DNA of 5,714 nucleotides from Anaerolineae bacterium (GTDB lineage: Bacteria > Chloroflexota > Anaerolineae > Anaerolineales > E44-bin32): assembly GCA_030673735.1 (NCBI GenBank), contig DAOVIK010000129.1, positions 1-5,714 on the forward strand, read 5' to 3'. Made by a program: the position numbers and the translations under genes. Below are positions 1 through 5,316 of the stretch, one piece after another. The notes below the pieces were generated by a model, which was not told where the DNA came from, did not search any database, and was given only the letters and a program-made list of their open reading frames with translations. Numbering within the stretch: the stretch's first letter is position 1; the number at the start of each line of letters is the position of its first letter.

Positions 1-570
1 GTCGCCGTACACGAACCCGAAGTGTTTGGTGTCGATAAAGGGATTCAGGTCCGAAGTGTTTGTGCTTCGCGGGTCGACATCTTCACCGCTGAAGAGGATC
101 AGCGAGTACAACTCCTTGATGTTCGGCAAACGCCAGTCGTCATATCCGGCGAGGCTGAACGAGTCCGCACCAGCAGCGGCCTCGTCGTAGTTCATCTTGC
201 TTCCCGGATCCTGCTGCCACATCAGCCCTGTGTTCAGGTCGGTGATCGTGCCGTCGCCGTTGTCCACGTAGCGCGGCAGGTTTCCGGCATACTGTGCATC
301 CTGGCCCGAAAAGCCCGCACCTTCCTCAGGGCATGCGATGCTCCCACCATGGTCGTAGCAATAGACCTGGCCGGAGTCGACGATCACGTAGCTGAGTTCG
401 CTCGAAAGCGATTCTTGATCCTGAACCGGCTCCTGTGTGGCTGTGGCATGCATGCTTGTAGCGCTGGGCTGGGATATCTGTGTTGCCGTCTGCGTTTCAA
501 CGCCAACCACGCTGCAGCCCGCGATGAGCATCGCAAGGATCATCAGACTAGAGGCAAGCTTGATATGCAT
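1..570 (-). CDS. DUF1566 (Lcl C-terminal domain) lipoprotein, 3' end outside window
   Basis: 190 codons are visible from ATG at 570 to the left edge with no stop, so the gene continues outside the window. The start is supported by AAGGAG at 579-584, eight bases upstream. Residues 1-19 form a lipoprotein signal peptide ending in the lipobox I-A-G-C (Cys19), followed by a Thr/Gln/Ser/Pro-rich linker to about residue 58. From about residue 60 the pattern is typical of DUF1566/Lcl proteins: a GQ-x2-CYD segment, an IACP segment, GQDAQY at 89-94, DNGDGT at 103-108, then TD-x2-TGLMWQ and later DDWRLPNIKEL. Cys71 and Cys80 may form a disulfide. The protein is probably anchored on the outer face of the membrane with an extracellular or ligand-facing domain. 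DUF1566 proteins have no settled biochemical role, so none is assigned. It is divergent from the 737 gene; boxes at 637-669 lie in its promoter region. Confidence 0.9.
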   Translation of the reverse strand, partial: MHIKLASSLMILAMLIAGCSVVGVETQTATQISQPSATSMHATATQEPVQDQESLSSELSYVIVDSGQVYCYDHGGSIACPEEGAGFSGQDAQYAGNLPRYVDNGDGTITDLNTGLMWQQDPGSKMNYDEAAAGADSFSLAGYDDWRLPNIKELYSLILFSGEDVDPRSTNTSDLNPFIDTKHFGFVYGD

Positions 571-636
571 AGGATTGCTCCTTCGCGTGGATGCTATAAG
601 AACTTGACCACAGGATATGCCCTGCGCATCGAATTT

Positions 637-669
637 CGGTTCAGATGATATTAAGATTTCGTTCAGATG
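637..669 (-). promoter_or_regulatory. Three 11-bp tandem boxes upstream of the DUF1566 lipoprotein
   Basis: Read on the minus strand, positions 669-659, 658-648 and 647-637 begin CATCTGAA, AATCTTAA and CATCTGAA. That is three copies of NATCTKAA at exact 11-bp spacing. Regularly phased direct repeats of this kind are typical of OmpR/PhoB-family response-regulator sites (known for that family; the regulator here is not identified). The array ends next to a weak -35 position for a possible -10, TATCCT, at 612-617 (17-bp spacer), the usual arrangement for an activator replacing a poor -35. It could also act on the divergent gene at 737. Confidence 0.5.
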
Positions 670-895
670 CCCACGCCAGGAGCTTGCGTTCCGTGCCATT
701 CTAGTCATTGAATTCGCTTGATAGCAGGGGAGCGATATGACCGCGGAAGAGATGATCCGTCCGCCACCCATGCGGCAGATCCGCATGATCCGACTCATCG
801 CAATTGCCCTCGGCATTGTCGGAGCGCCATTCCTGATTGCCGGCATCATCGCCCTCATCGACGATCCGTCCATGGCCATGATTTGCTTCCTCCCC

Positions 896-916
896 TGACT
901 CCCACTCACCGTGGGA
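896..916 (+). other. In-frame UGA followed at once by a 6-bp hairpin
   Basis: TGA at 896-898 is followed by C (UGA-C is known as a leaky stop context). One base later comes a perfect inverted repeat: TCCCAC at 900-905, a 5-base loop at 906-910, then GTGGGA at 911-916. Position resembles readthrough or selenocysteine elements, but the stem is short, the loop lacks the GU expected of a bacterial SECIS, and a selenocysteine inside a membrane helix would be odd. The structure is seen; any recoding role is speculative. Confidence 0.3.
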
Positions 917-1288
917 CCCATCCTGTGGTATCGCCAGATGACTCGCAGGCGAGCGGCGTTCAAGGAATCCCTGCGCACTGCGAACGCGCACGTGATTGAC
1001 CGCAAGAAGGAGAAGATGAAGACCGGAAGCAGCGGATCCTTGTTGCTGGAGATCGGCATTGCGGTGGCCCAGAAGATCAAACCCCAATACGAATATCACC
1101 TGATCTTCGAATTCACCGCCTCTCAAACGGGCATTGGATCCCAAGCGGTCACGCTCGAGGGTCAAGTAAACGAGCAGGTCTACGAAGATCACCCTCCCGG
1201 ATCGACGTTCAGGATCCGCTACGCCATGGATAATCCCCGCATCGCGCTGCCCGAGAGCGAGTACTTTGCATTCTCCGATGAGGCATGA
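911..1288 (+). CDS. C-terminal segment of the DUF3592-like protein as a separate reading frame
   Basis: If the TGA at 896-898 really terminates translation, the downstream part could be made only by reinitiation. The first candidate is GTG at 911, twelve bases after the stop, giving 125 residues that begin in the second half of the second membrane helix. No Shine-Dalgarno sequence precedes this GTG, and it lies in the 3' arm of the hairpin, so an independent start looks poor. A gene caller might still report it. I regard it as part of the interrupted gene starting at 737. Confidence 0.35.
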   Translation: MGPILWYRQMTRRRAAFKESLRTANAHVIDRKKEKMKTGSSGSLLLEIGIAVAQKIKPQYEYHLIFEFTASQTGIGSQAVTLEGQVNEQVYEDHPPGSTFRIRYAMDNPRIALPESEYFAFSDEA

Positions 1289-1495
1289 TCCAGCCAGTTT
1301 CTGCATCCCGCCCTCTTTGCTGATGCCAAACACCAACCTCATCGACCAGCCCACTCAACGGATTCCTGCTGGCGCGAGGGAAATAAAGCCAGGGCGCAGC
1401 AATTCGCGGAAATGCTGCCGCCGCTGGACGTCGAATCCACGATCCTGTATGCCCCACATCGGGGAAGCAGCTTCACCATCACGAAGGACCAATAG
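1289..1495 (+). pseudogene. Possible gene remnant in frame with the DUF3592-like gene
   Basis: Directly after the stop at 1286-1288 the same frame stays open for 68 codons to TAG at 1493-1495. The first ~32 codons read as non-coding (His/Pro/Cys-rich). The last ~36 look protein-like, with mostly G/C third positions and sequences such as FAEMLPPLDVEST and RGSSFTITKDQ. No start codon with a ribosome binding site precedes this part; the only ATG (1412) has a weak upstream signal. It may be the 3' remnant of a lost gene or chance. Beyond it, at 1513-1529, is a small GC hairpin (GGCGC, 7-base loop, GCGCC) with no T-run. This covers what I can see between the gene at 737 and the terminator at 1537. 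Confidence 0.25.
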
Positions 1496-1536
1496 GTGCT
1501 AAGTGGCGTGATGGCGCCTAGTTAGCGCCGGCAACC

Positions 1537-1575
1537 AAAAAGGCTGTCCACTTCACTCTGATTTGGACAGCCTTT
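1537..1575 (-). terminator. Rho-independent terminator of the PKD/helical-repeat gene
   Basis: A perfect 12-bp stem pairs 1539-1550 with 1564-1575 (AAAGGCTGTCCA and its complement) around a 13-base loop. On the minus strand the stem runs into TTTTT at 1541-1537. It starts about 64 bases past the stop codon at 1639-1641. On the plus strand only three Ts close the stem, so plus-strand activity would be weaker. Confidence 0.85.
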
Positions 1576-1638
1576 CGTACATTCACTTTGTGGTAAATTC
1601 GGCCCGGCTATCTGCCAATGATCTCCGCCCAAGGTGCC

Positions 1639-3333
1639 TTATGGCGCCAAGTCGCGGAAGTACTTCTGCACACAATTCCACCGCTCCTCGCATGAAGTAA
1701 GGAAGACGTTCCATACTTCACCCTCGGTGAAACCGTACTTGGAGGCAATCCTCGCTGCGGTCCGTGCATCATGATCTCCTGATCCTTCCGCTGTGTACCC
1801 TTCCCGCAACATCCTCCGCACACACCCCCATGTGCCTTCACATTCGCCATCGTAGAGACCGAGGACAGAATCTGGGTCGGCACCGAACTGCGCTGCCAGA
1901 CGCTCCGCGACGCGCGTATCTCGCTCAGCATTCGCGGCGCTGCGCTCCTCTTCGCGATCTAGGCGCTTATTATCCCGTAGCATGGTGCGGAACTCCTGCA
2001 CGCCCATGGCCAGGATATCGGCAGCCGAGTACTCATCATTGGCCAGGCGATAGGCCTGTCCAATCGATCCCCAGCTGTCAGAGGCGGCTTTGGCATCGAG
2101 AATCTCGCCCCAATCCGCCCCAAGGCGCTCAGCCAGGCTTGCTGCATGGCGCAGTTCTGGGAGCGTCATCCCTTGCGCGAGGTAGGAATCCAATGCCGCG
2201 GGTTCCACGCCCAGCTCGGAAGCCAGGTTGTAGAATTGTCCCAATTCGCCTGGGCTCATTCCTTCGCCAAGTCTTTGCAGCGCGTCTTCAAAATCGGCCT
2301 CATAGCGAAGGACGGATCGAACGGCGGCGCGCACCTCTCTCAGTGTGTGCTCTCCGCTGATGACAAGGTCCATCAACTCCCGGACTCCATGTGAATCCAG
2401 CAGGTCGCCAATGCGATTGAGCTGCACAAGCGCGCCCCATCCGCTGAATTGAAGCTGCCAATCTCGGATTTCTTCCCAACTGAGGTCATCGATGGTCATC
2501 GAGAGGAGAAATGCATGCCGCAGACGACCAAAACCGGTCCGTTCGCCAGTAGCGGTGCCGTCAAAGATTGCGAAGATGTCGCTGCATGTGTAGATCTGCT
2601 GCGCCTGCCCGGGATACAGAGCGCTGACGGCCTGGGCGATCCAAAGAGCCGTTGGATGGCAATCATCATCGGACACATCCTCCGGATCTATGACCACAAC
2701 CGCCAGCCTATCCGACGAGGAAAAACCGCAACTATCGGTAACCGTCACTTTGGGGTTGAATTTACCCCCCATGTTGTATATGTGGCTGACTGCCTCGCTC
2801 TCGATTCCCGGATCTGGAACGTCATCGCCATCAAGGTCCCAGCCATATGTGTATGGAGGCGTGCCATCTCTTACTTCCGTGGTGAAATCAATGCTTGCCT
2901 GGCCAGATTCGAGAGTCAGCAAGGGACGAGCTGGATCGCTGGAGAGGCGGACGCTCGGCCCCTCGAGCTCAATCTCGCCCTCCGCTGCGCCGACCAATCC
3001 GACTCCATCCTGGATTGTGAGATTCCATTCCCATTCACCTTGCGATGGATAGAGGTGGTATACGGTGATGGAAGTCTCGGCTACATCGGATGCCGTGTGG
3101 GATTCCTCATCCCCGAATTCAAGGAACACTGTGAAAGGCGCTGTTCCCCCCTCGACGGCGATGGAGAACTCCACTTCGTCACAGGCCTTGCTCGTCGTGA
3201 CCGTGACATCAAGTTCATCATTTGCCGCCGCGGCATACGGTATTGGAATCACGAGCCCAGACGCCATTGCCGTAGTTAGGAGCAGCGTCATAATCGTCAG
3301 AATGCACTTTGGAATCAAACTGCGGGTCCCCAT
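1639..3333 (-). CDS. Secreted PKD-like / helical-repeat protein, 564 aa
   Basis: ATG at 3333 begins a signal peptide: basic start, hydrophobic core at ~10-30, likely cleavage after the AAAA at 34-37. Residues ~40-125 and ~126-216 are two Ig/PKD-like domains. Both have a G-T-x-P-[FY]-T segment, and the second has YTYGWDLDGDD (161-171) and ends with the VTVTD strand usual in PKD folds. Residues ~226-564 are helical, with loosely repeated units of about 30 residues (LASELGVEPAALDSYLAQG at 370-388; SLAERLGADWGEILD at 399-413). Two C-terminal units, ~477-513 and ~527-562, each carry C-E-x2-W-x-C-V (Cys498/504 and Cys548/554), likely disulfides. No catalytic motif is visible; a binding or scaffold role outside the membrane is inferred. 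The gene is single, with its own promoter at 3372-3400 and terminator at 1537-1575. The ribosome site is an unusual run of seven Gs at 3340-3346. Confidence 0.85.
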   Translation of the reverse strand: MGTRSLIPKCILTIMTLLLTTAMASGLVIPIPYAAAANDELDVTVTTSKACDEVEFSIAVEGGTAPFTVFLEFGDEESHTASDVAETSITVYHLYPSQGEWEWNLTIQDGVGLVGAAEGEIELEGPSVRLSSDPARPLLTLESGQASIDFTTEVRDGTPPYTYGWDLDGDDVPDPGIESEAVSHIYNMGGKFNPKVTVTDSCGFSSSDRLAVVVIDPEDVSDDDCHPTALWIAQAVSALYPGQAQQIYTCSDIFAIFDGTATGERTGFGRLRHAFLLSMTIDDLSWEEIRDWQLQFSGWGALVQLNRIGDLLDSHGVRELMDLVISGEHTLREVRAAVRSVLRYEADFEDALQRLGEGMSPGELGQFYNLASELGVEPAALDSYLAQGMTLPELRHAASLAERLGADWGEILDAKAASDSWGSIGQAYRLANDEYSAADILAMGVQEFRTMLRDNKRLDREEERSAANAERDTRVAERLAAQFGADPDSVLGLYDGECEGTWGCVRRMLREGYTAEGSGDHDARTAARIASKYGFTEGEVWNVFLTSCEERWNCVQKYFRDLAP

Positions 3334-3371
3334 GATCTTCCCCCCCTGAAAGCTATTCCCCCGCCCAATGA

Positions 3372-3400
3372 ATCATAGAATACCTTATCCATCGTCTCAA
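3372..3400 (-). promoter_or_regulatory. Sigma70-type promoter of the 564-aa secreted protein
   Basis: On the minus strand TTGAGA (3400-3395) and TATGAT (3377-3372) are separated by exactly 17 bp. Transcription would start near 3365, giving a leader of about 30 bases that contains GGGCGGGGG (3366-3358) and the G7 ribosome site. The same elements, spacing and G-rich leader recur at 4906-4934, which strengthens the call. Confidence 0.75.
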
Positions 3401-3494
3401 TGGGAATCATGTAACCTTAAAAGAAGTGTAACGCGCGGTCCCCTTCCAGGTAAACCTCCTTTGATCAGTATTCACGATCACCACATTTGCCTCT
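3372..3494 (-). repeat. Copy A of the duplicated promoter block
   Basis: This block aligns with 4906-5027 with a single 1-base gap. Upstream of and including the -35 (3395-3494) I count about 78 identities in 100 positions by hand. Long identical runs include TCAATGGGA, TCATGTAA, GTGTAACGCG, CTTCCAG, TTGATCAG and CGATCACCA (plus strand). On the minus strand it holds TTACAC (3431-3426) and TTACAT (3414-3409), 17 bp apart, the second 8 bp upstream of the -35. Both copies sit in the same place relative to their genes. Confidence 0.85.
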
Positions 3495-3530
3495 CTCCAT
3501 GCGTTCCCACTTCCAAGGAAGATTTCAGCA

Positions 3531-3574
3531 GTACCAAGGCGGTACAGAACCCGCTTTCTCACAGCCCGTATAAT
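3531..3574 (+). promoter_or_regulatory. Promoter of the 236-aa lipoprotein, with inverted repeat
   Basis: A perfect TATAAT lies at 3569-3574. At the 17-bp -35 position (3546-3551) there is no consensus match. Immediately upstream, 3531-3545 is an inverted repeat, GTACC-AAGGC-GGTAC, centred about 43 bases before the expected start near 3581. A strong -10, absent -35 and a dyad at that distance fit a class II activator site. The dyad is only 5+5 bp, so chance is possible. Confidence 0.5.
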
Positions 3575-3619
3575 GATCATGATCTCAGACCTTGCAGCCG
3601 AACTGGGGAGGGAAATGCC

Positions 3620-4330
3620 ATGCGAACACGATCGCGACCTGCTCTGGGCTTCATCGCCTTCATCATCTTATGCACTGTGTTGACATCATGCGTTTCTCCG
3701 CCTGGCGGCGACACCGAGGTTCCAGTCCCGACAGCAACGGAAGCGGATCCGCAACCGACCGAAACAGAGCCATCCCGCCAAGCTACGACAATCGACAGCG
3801 TCAGCCTATTCATCCCGGAATATTGGTACTCAGCGCATGTCGAGCTTGAGCGTCTTCAAGCGCTGATCTTCGTGCAGCAAGATCCGGAGATACTGGCCGC
3901 ATTCGATGATCCGGATCTGGCACTGCCGCTCGACTATGCCGCCGGCGCCCTGATCATCACCCCGCTACCGGAAGGCAGCGATCCCGAGACGATGAGCGAT
4001 GCATTCTTGAGCGACATACCCAATCTGACTGCGGATGACCTGGACGCCATGCTACTGCCGCTCGATCAGGCAGGCTTGATCGATTACACGGTGGTGGAGG
4101 GTGTTGAATTACTGGATGCTTGGGCGGATACGTTCGCAGGCTTGCCGGCCGTGGTGATGGATGGCACAGCATCCTTCATGGACGACATGCCTCCGGAGCT
4201 GCGTATCCAGGTGTGGCTCACCTGGACCGACGCATCGTTCGTCGCCTTCTACGCGCTGGCAGCCGCACCAGCATGGGCGGACGCGGAAGCGCCGCTCATC
4301 GCGGCGCTTGAGTCTATCTCAATTCAATAG
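3620..4330 (+). CDS. Lipoprotein with PsbP/Mog1-like C-terminal domain, 236 aa
   Basis: The chosen start is ATG 3620, preceded by GGGGAGGGA (3605-3613) and directly followed by a lipoprotein signal. An in-frame ATG at 3368 exists, but its 84 extra residues do not look like protein and would cross the promoter. Residues 1-24 have basic residues, a hydrophobic core and the lipobox L-T-S-C (Cys24). Residues 25-57 are a Pro/Thr/Glu-rich linker. The domain from ~58 opens with SLFIPEYW (62-69) and ends with VWLTWTDASFVAFYALA and a Trp-containing helix, the pattern of surface lipoproteins with a PsbP/Mog1-like fold in Chloroflexota; this is pattern recognition, and function is unknown. Acidic, alanine-rich, lacking catalytic motifs. 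Divergent from the 564-aa gene (286 bp between starts) and convergent with the 164-aa gene (44 bp between stops). Confidence 0.85.
   Translation: MRTRSRPALGFIAFIILCTVLTSCVSPPGGDTEVPVPTATEADPQPTETEPSRQATTIDSVSLFIPEYWYSAHVELERLQALIFVQQDPEILAAFDDPDLALPLDYAAGALIITPLPEGSDPETMSDAFLSDIPNLTADDLDAMLLPLDQAGLIDYTVVEGVELLDAWADTFAGLPAVVMDGTASFMDDMPPELRIQVWLTWTDASFVAFYALAAAPAWADAEAPLIAALESISIQ
4287..4309. repeat. 9-bp GC-rich hairpin at the end of the lipoprotein gene
   Basis: AAGCGCCGC (4287-4295), loop TCATC, then GCGGCGCTT (4301-4309) is a perfect inverted repeat inside the last codons of the 236-aa lipoprotein. A second, weaker one (GTCTAT 4312-4317 with ATAGAC 4327-4332) spans its stop codon. Neither is followed by a T-run on either strand, so they are not standard terminators. 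No better terminator is visible between these two convergent genes. Confidence 0.4.
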
Positions 4331-4374
4331 ACGCAACTGGCTCGAGATTTTAGACGTAGACGTTTCAACCGTGC

Positions 4375-4869
4375 CTAGTCCGCTGGATCGTCTTCCTCGC
4401 CACCTGCCCAAGGAGGGCGGCCTCCCTCATGATCCGGGCGGCCATGCCCATTATCAGGTTTGTCGGGTCTGTCGGGTCTGTCGGGTTTGTCGGGTTTGTC
4501 GGGTTTGTCGGGCTTTTCGTGGCTTCCACCTATCATCCACCCCAGCCCACGTCCCCCTCCGCCGGGTTCAAGGCCCGCAGCCCTGAACATCACTCCCCAG
4601 CCCTTGCCTTGGCTCTGTCCAAGGGCATCGGACGGGCTGCCTCCTGCAAGCTCGGCAAACAGATAGGCACGCGCCACGTTCCCCAGACTATGTCCGGACT
4701 CCCTTTGCGCCGCGATATCGCCGGGCGCTATGCCCGTCAGGCCTGACAGGAATTGTTCGACCGGATTCACTCGCTCCGGATCCTCCTCCTGTGCAAAGGC
4801 CGCTGTCGCGGTCAGGAGCAGTGCTGGAATCGTCAGCGCGCACAACAATAACAGTCTACGCTTCCCCAT
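4375..4869 (-). CDS. Secreted helical-repeat protein with KPD tandem-repeat tail, 164 aa
   Basis: ATG at 4869 has an excellent ribosome site, GGAGGTGG (4880-4873). The frame is also open 25 codons further upstream, but that stretch overlaps the promoter and has no signal peptide at its start. Residues 1-26 are a signal peptide (GKRR, Leu-rich core, cleavage after A-F-A). Residues ~33-100 look like two units of the helical repeat seen in the 564-aa protein: LTGIAPGDIAAQRESGHSLG, then LAGGSPSDALGQSQGKGWG. A Gly-rich stretch (~101-117) follows, then seven Lys/Arg-Pro-Asp triplets at 119-139 and an acidic Gly/Pro/Asp tail. The charged proline-rich tail suggests an extended linker in the wall or matrix. 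It has no cysteine after the signal peptide and no lipobox, so a free or wall-associated secreted protein is inferred. Its promoter block matches that of the 564-aa gene. Confidence 0.8.
   Translation of the reverse strand: MGKRRLLLLCALTIPALLLTATAAFAQEEDPERVNPVEQFLSGLTGIAPGDIAAQRESGHSLGNVARAYLFAELAGGSPSDALGQSQGKGWGVMFRAAGLEPGGGGRGLGWMIGGSHEKPDKPDKPDKPDRPDRPDKPDNGHGRPDHEGGRPPWAGGEEDDPAD
4453..4515 (-). repeat. Seven 9-bp tandem repeats encoding (K/R)PD
   Basis: Seven contiguous 9-bp units run from 4515 down to 4453; on the plus strand most read GTCGGGTTT or GTCGGGTCT. They encode KPD x4, RPD x2 and KPD. The last unit (4453-4461) and the first have silent or third-base differences. Gain or loss of units would keep the frame. 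Confidence 0.95.
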
Positions 4870-4905
4870 ATTCCACCTCCAGATAAGTTTCCCCCCGCCG
4901 TATCC

Positions 4906-4934
4906 ATCATAGGCCACCCAATCCATACTTTCAA
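4906..4934 (-). promoter_or_regulatory. Sigma70-type promoter of the KPD-tail protein
   Basis: On the minus strand TTGAAA (4934-4929), a 17-bp spacer and TATGAT (4911-4906). Each hexamer matches consensus at five of six bases. The start would be near 4899, with GGCGGGGGG (4899-4891) at or just after it and a leader of about 30 bases. Confidence 0.8.
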
Positions 4935-5027
4935 TGGGAGTCATGTAATCTCACAAAAGGTGTAACGCGGAGTGCGCTTCCAGTGAACTTCCCTTGATCA
5001 GCATGCCCGATCACCATGTTTACCTCT
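4906..5027 (-). repeat. Copy B of the duplicated promoter block
   Basis: Partner of 3372-3494, offset by 1534 bp and then 1533 bp after one single-base gap. It keeps TTACAC (4965-4960) and TTACAT (4948-4943) at the same 17-bp spacing, and the CTGATCAA element (5001-4994). Similarity fades beyond about 5027. Conservation of around 100 bp upstream of the -35 is more than one regulator site needs. Confidence 0.85.
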
Positions 5028-5284
5028 TGCCGCGCGGGATTTCCGCCGTCCAGAACTGATCTCTGCCGGCGATGGCCAAACCATCAGGCCCTATGTTCCG
5101 TCCCTGAGTGCAGGGAGGGTTGGACGCTGAAAGCAGCGGTTCGGGCTACGATAGGCCCTTCCCGAATCGACGGAGCACCAACCATCTGGACGTGGACGCA
5201 GACGAGCGCAAGAGACGTCAGCGAGCGCACCCATGTGGAATCCACGTAGATGACATTTGTGGAAATCGTGGGAGCAATGTGCAG
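5028..5284. other. Intergenic stretch with no convincing feature
   Basis: Several short open frames exist on both strands (up to about 80 codons), but none combines a ribosome site, protein-like composition and a recognisable family. One minus-strand frame contains VDSTWVR near 5240, which recalls the VDST-x-VR motif of IS5-type transposases, but nothing around it supports a transposase. It may be decayed coding DNA or plain spacer. Confidence 0.4.
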
Positions 5285-5311
5285 AAAAAGTAGGACCACT
5301 GGCGGTCGCTA
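5285..5311 (-). terminator. Probable terminator of the Lgt-like gene
   Basis: On the minus strand TAG-C-GACC (5311-5304, the C bulged), loop GCCAGT, then GGTCCTA (5297-5291) form a 7-bp stem. After one C comes TTTTT (5289-5285). It begins 5 bases after the stop codon at 5319-5317. The stem is short and bulged, so strength is uncertain. Confidence 0.5.
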
Positions 5312-5316
5312 TGAAT

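Larger units (their letters stand above)
737..1288 (+). pseudogene. DUF3592-like two-helix membrane protein interrupted by in-frame TGA
   Basis: ATG at 737 follows AGGGGAG at 726-732 with a 4-base gap, a good ribosome binding site. The frame reads 53 codons, meets TGA at 896-898, then continues open in the same frame to TGA at 1286-1288, giving about 183 residues if the first stop is ignored. Residues ~17-40 form one membrane helix. A second helix spans the stop: MAMICFLP before it and LPLTVGPILWY after it. The soluble part then has basic RRRAAFK, a strand-rich domain with Y-E-Y-H-L-I-F-E-F, and an ending in RIRYAMDNPRIA. That tail resembles the V-x-Y-D-P-x-N-P-x-x-A ending of DUF3592 proteins (recognised by pattern only; function unknown). 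A TGG-to-TGA change restoring Trp would explain the stop. Other genes here are uninterrupted by TGA, so a recoded genome is unlikely. Alternatives are readthrough, reinitiation at 911 or a sequencing error. Confidence 0.6.

Noticed and set aside
22..648. Plus-strand open frame of 208 codons
   Set aside because: It lies antisense to the DUF1566 lipoprotein, whose signal peptide, lipobox and family motifs are clear. Its own translation has no recognisable pattern and it crosses the promoter region.
896..916. Selenocysteine insertion at the in-frame TGA
   Set aside because: The hairpin is too short, its loop lacks the expected GU, no redox motif surrounds the codon, and the site is inside a predicted membrane helix. 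Nonsense mutation or leaky stop is more likely.
701..1354. Minus-strand open frame of 217 codons
   Set aside because: It is antisense to the DUF3592-like gene. Its translation is low-complexity His/Gly/Arg-rich with no domain or membrane logic, while the plus strand has a ribosome site, membrane helices and a family-like tail. That it lacks the stop seen on the plus strand does not outweigh this.
2449..3279. Plus-strand open frame of 276 codons
   Set aside because: It is antisense to the PKD/helical-repeat gene and has no ribosome site or recognisable domain; the minus-strand protein has signal peptide, PKD-like strands and repeats.
3368..3619. N-terminal extension of the 236-aa lipoprotein from ATG 3368
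   Set aside because: It would bury the lipoprotein signal peptide 84 residues inside the protein and run through the promoter elements and duplicated block; the ATG at 3620 has a strong ribosome site.
4453..4515. CRISPR-like array
   Set aside because: Units are only 9 bp, contiguous without spacers and in frame with a coding region; it is a coding tandem repeat.
4870..4944. N-terminal extension of the KPD-tail protein from ATG 4944
   Set aside because: The 25 extra residues are encoded by the -35, -10 and leader region, and the signal peptide fits a start at 4869.
5084..5299. IS5-type transposase remnant suggested by VDSTWVR
   Set aside because: A single seven-residue match with no following transposase motifs, no DDE residues in place and no terminal inverted repeats found nearby.
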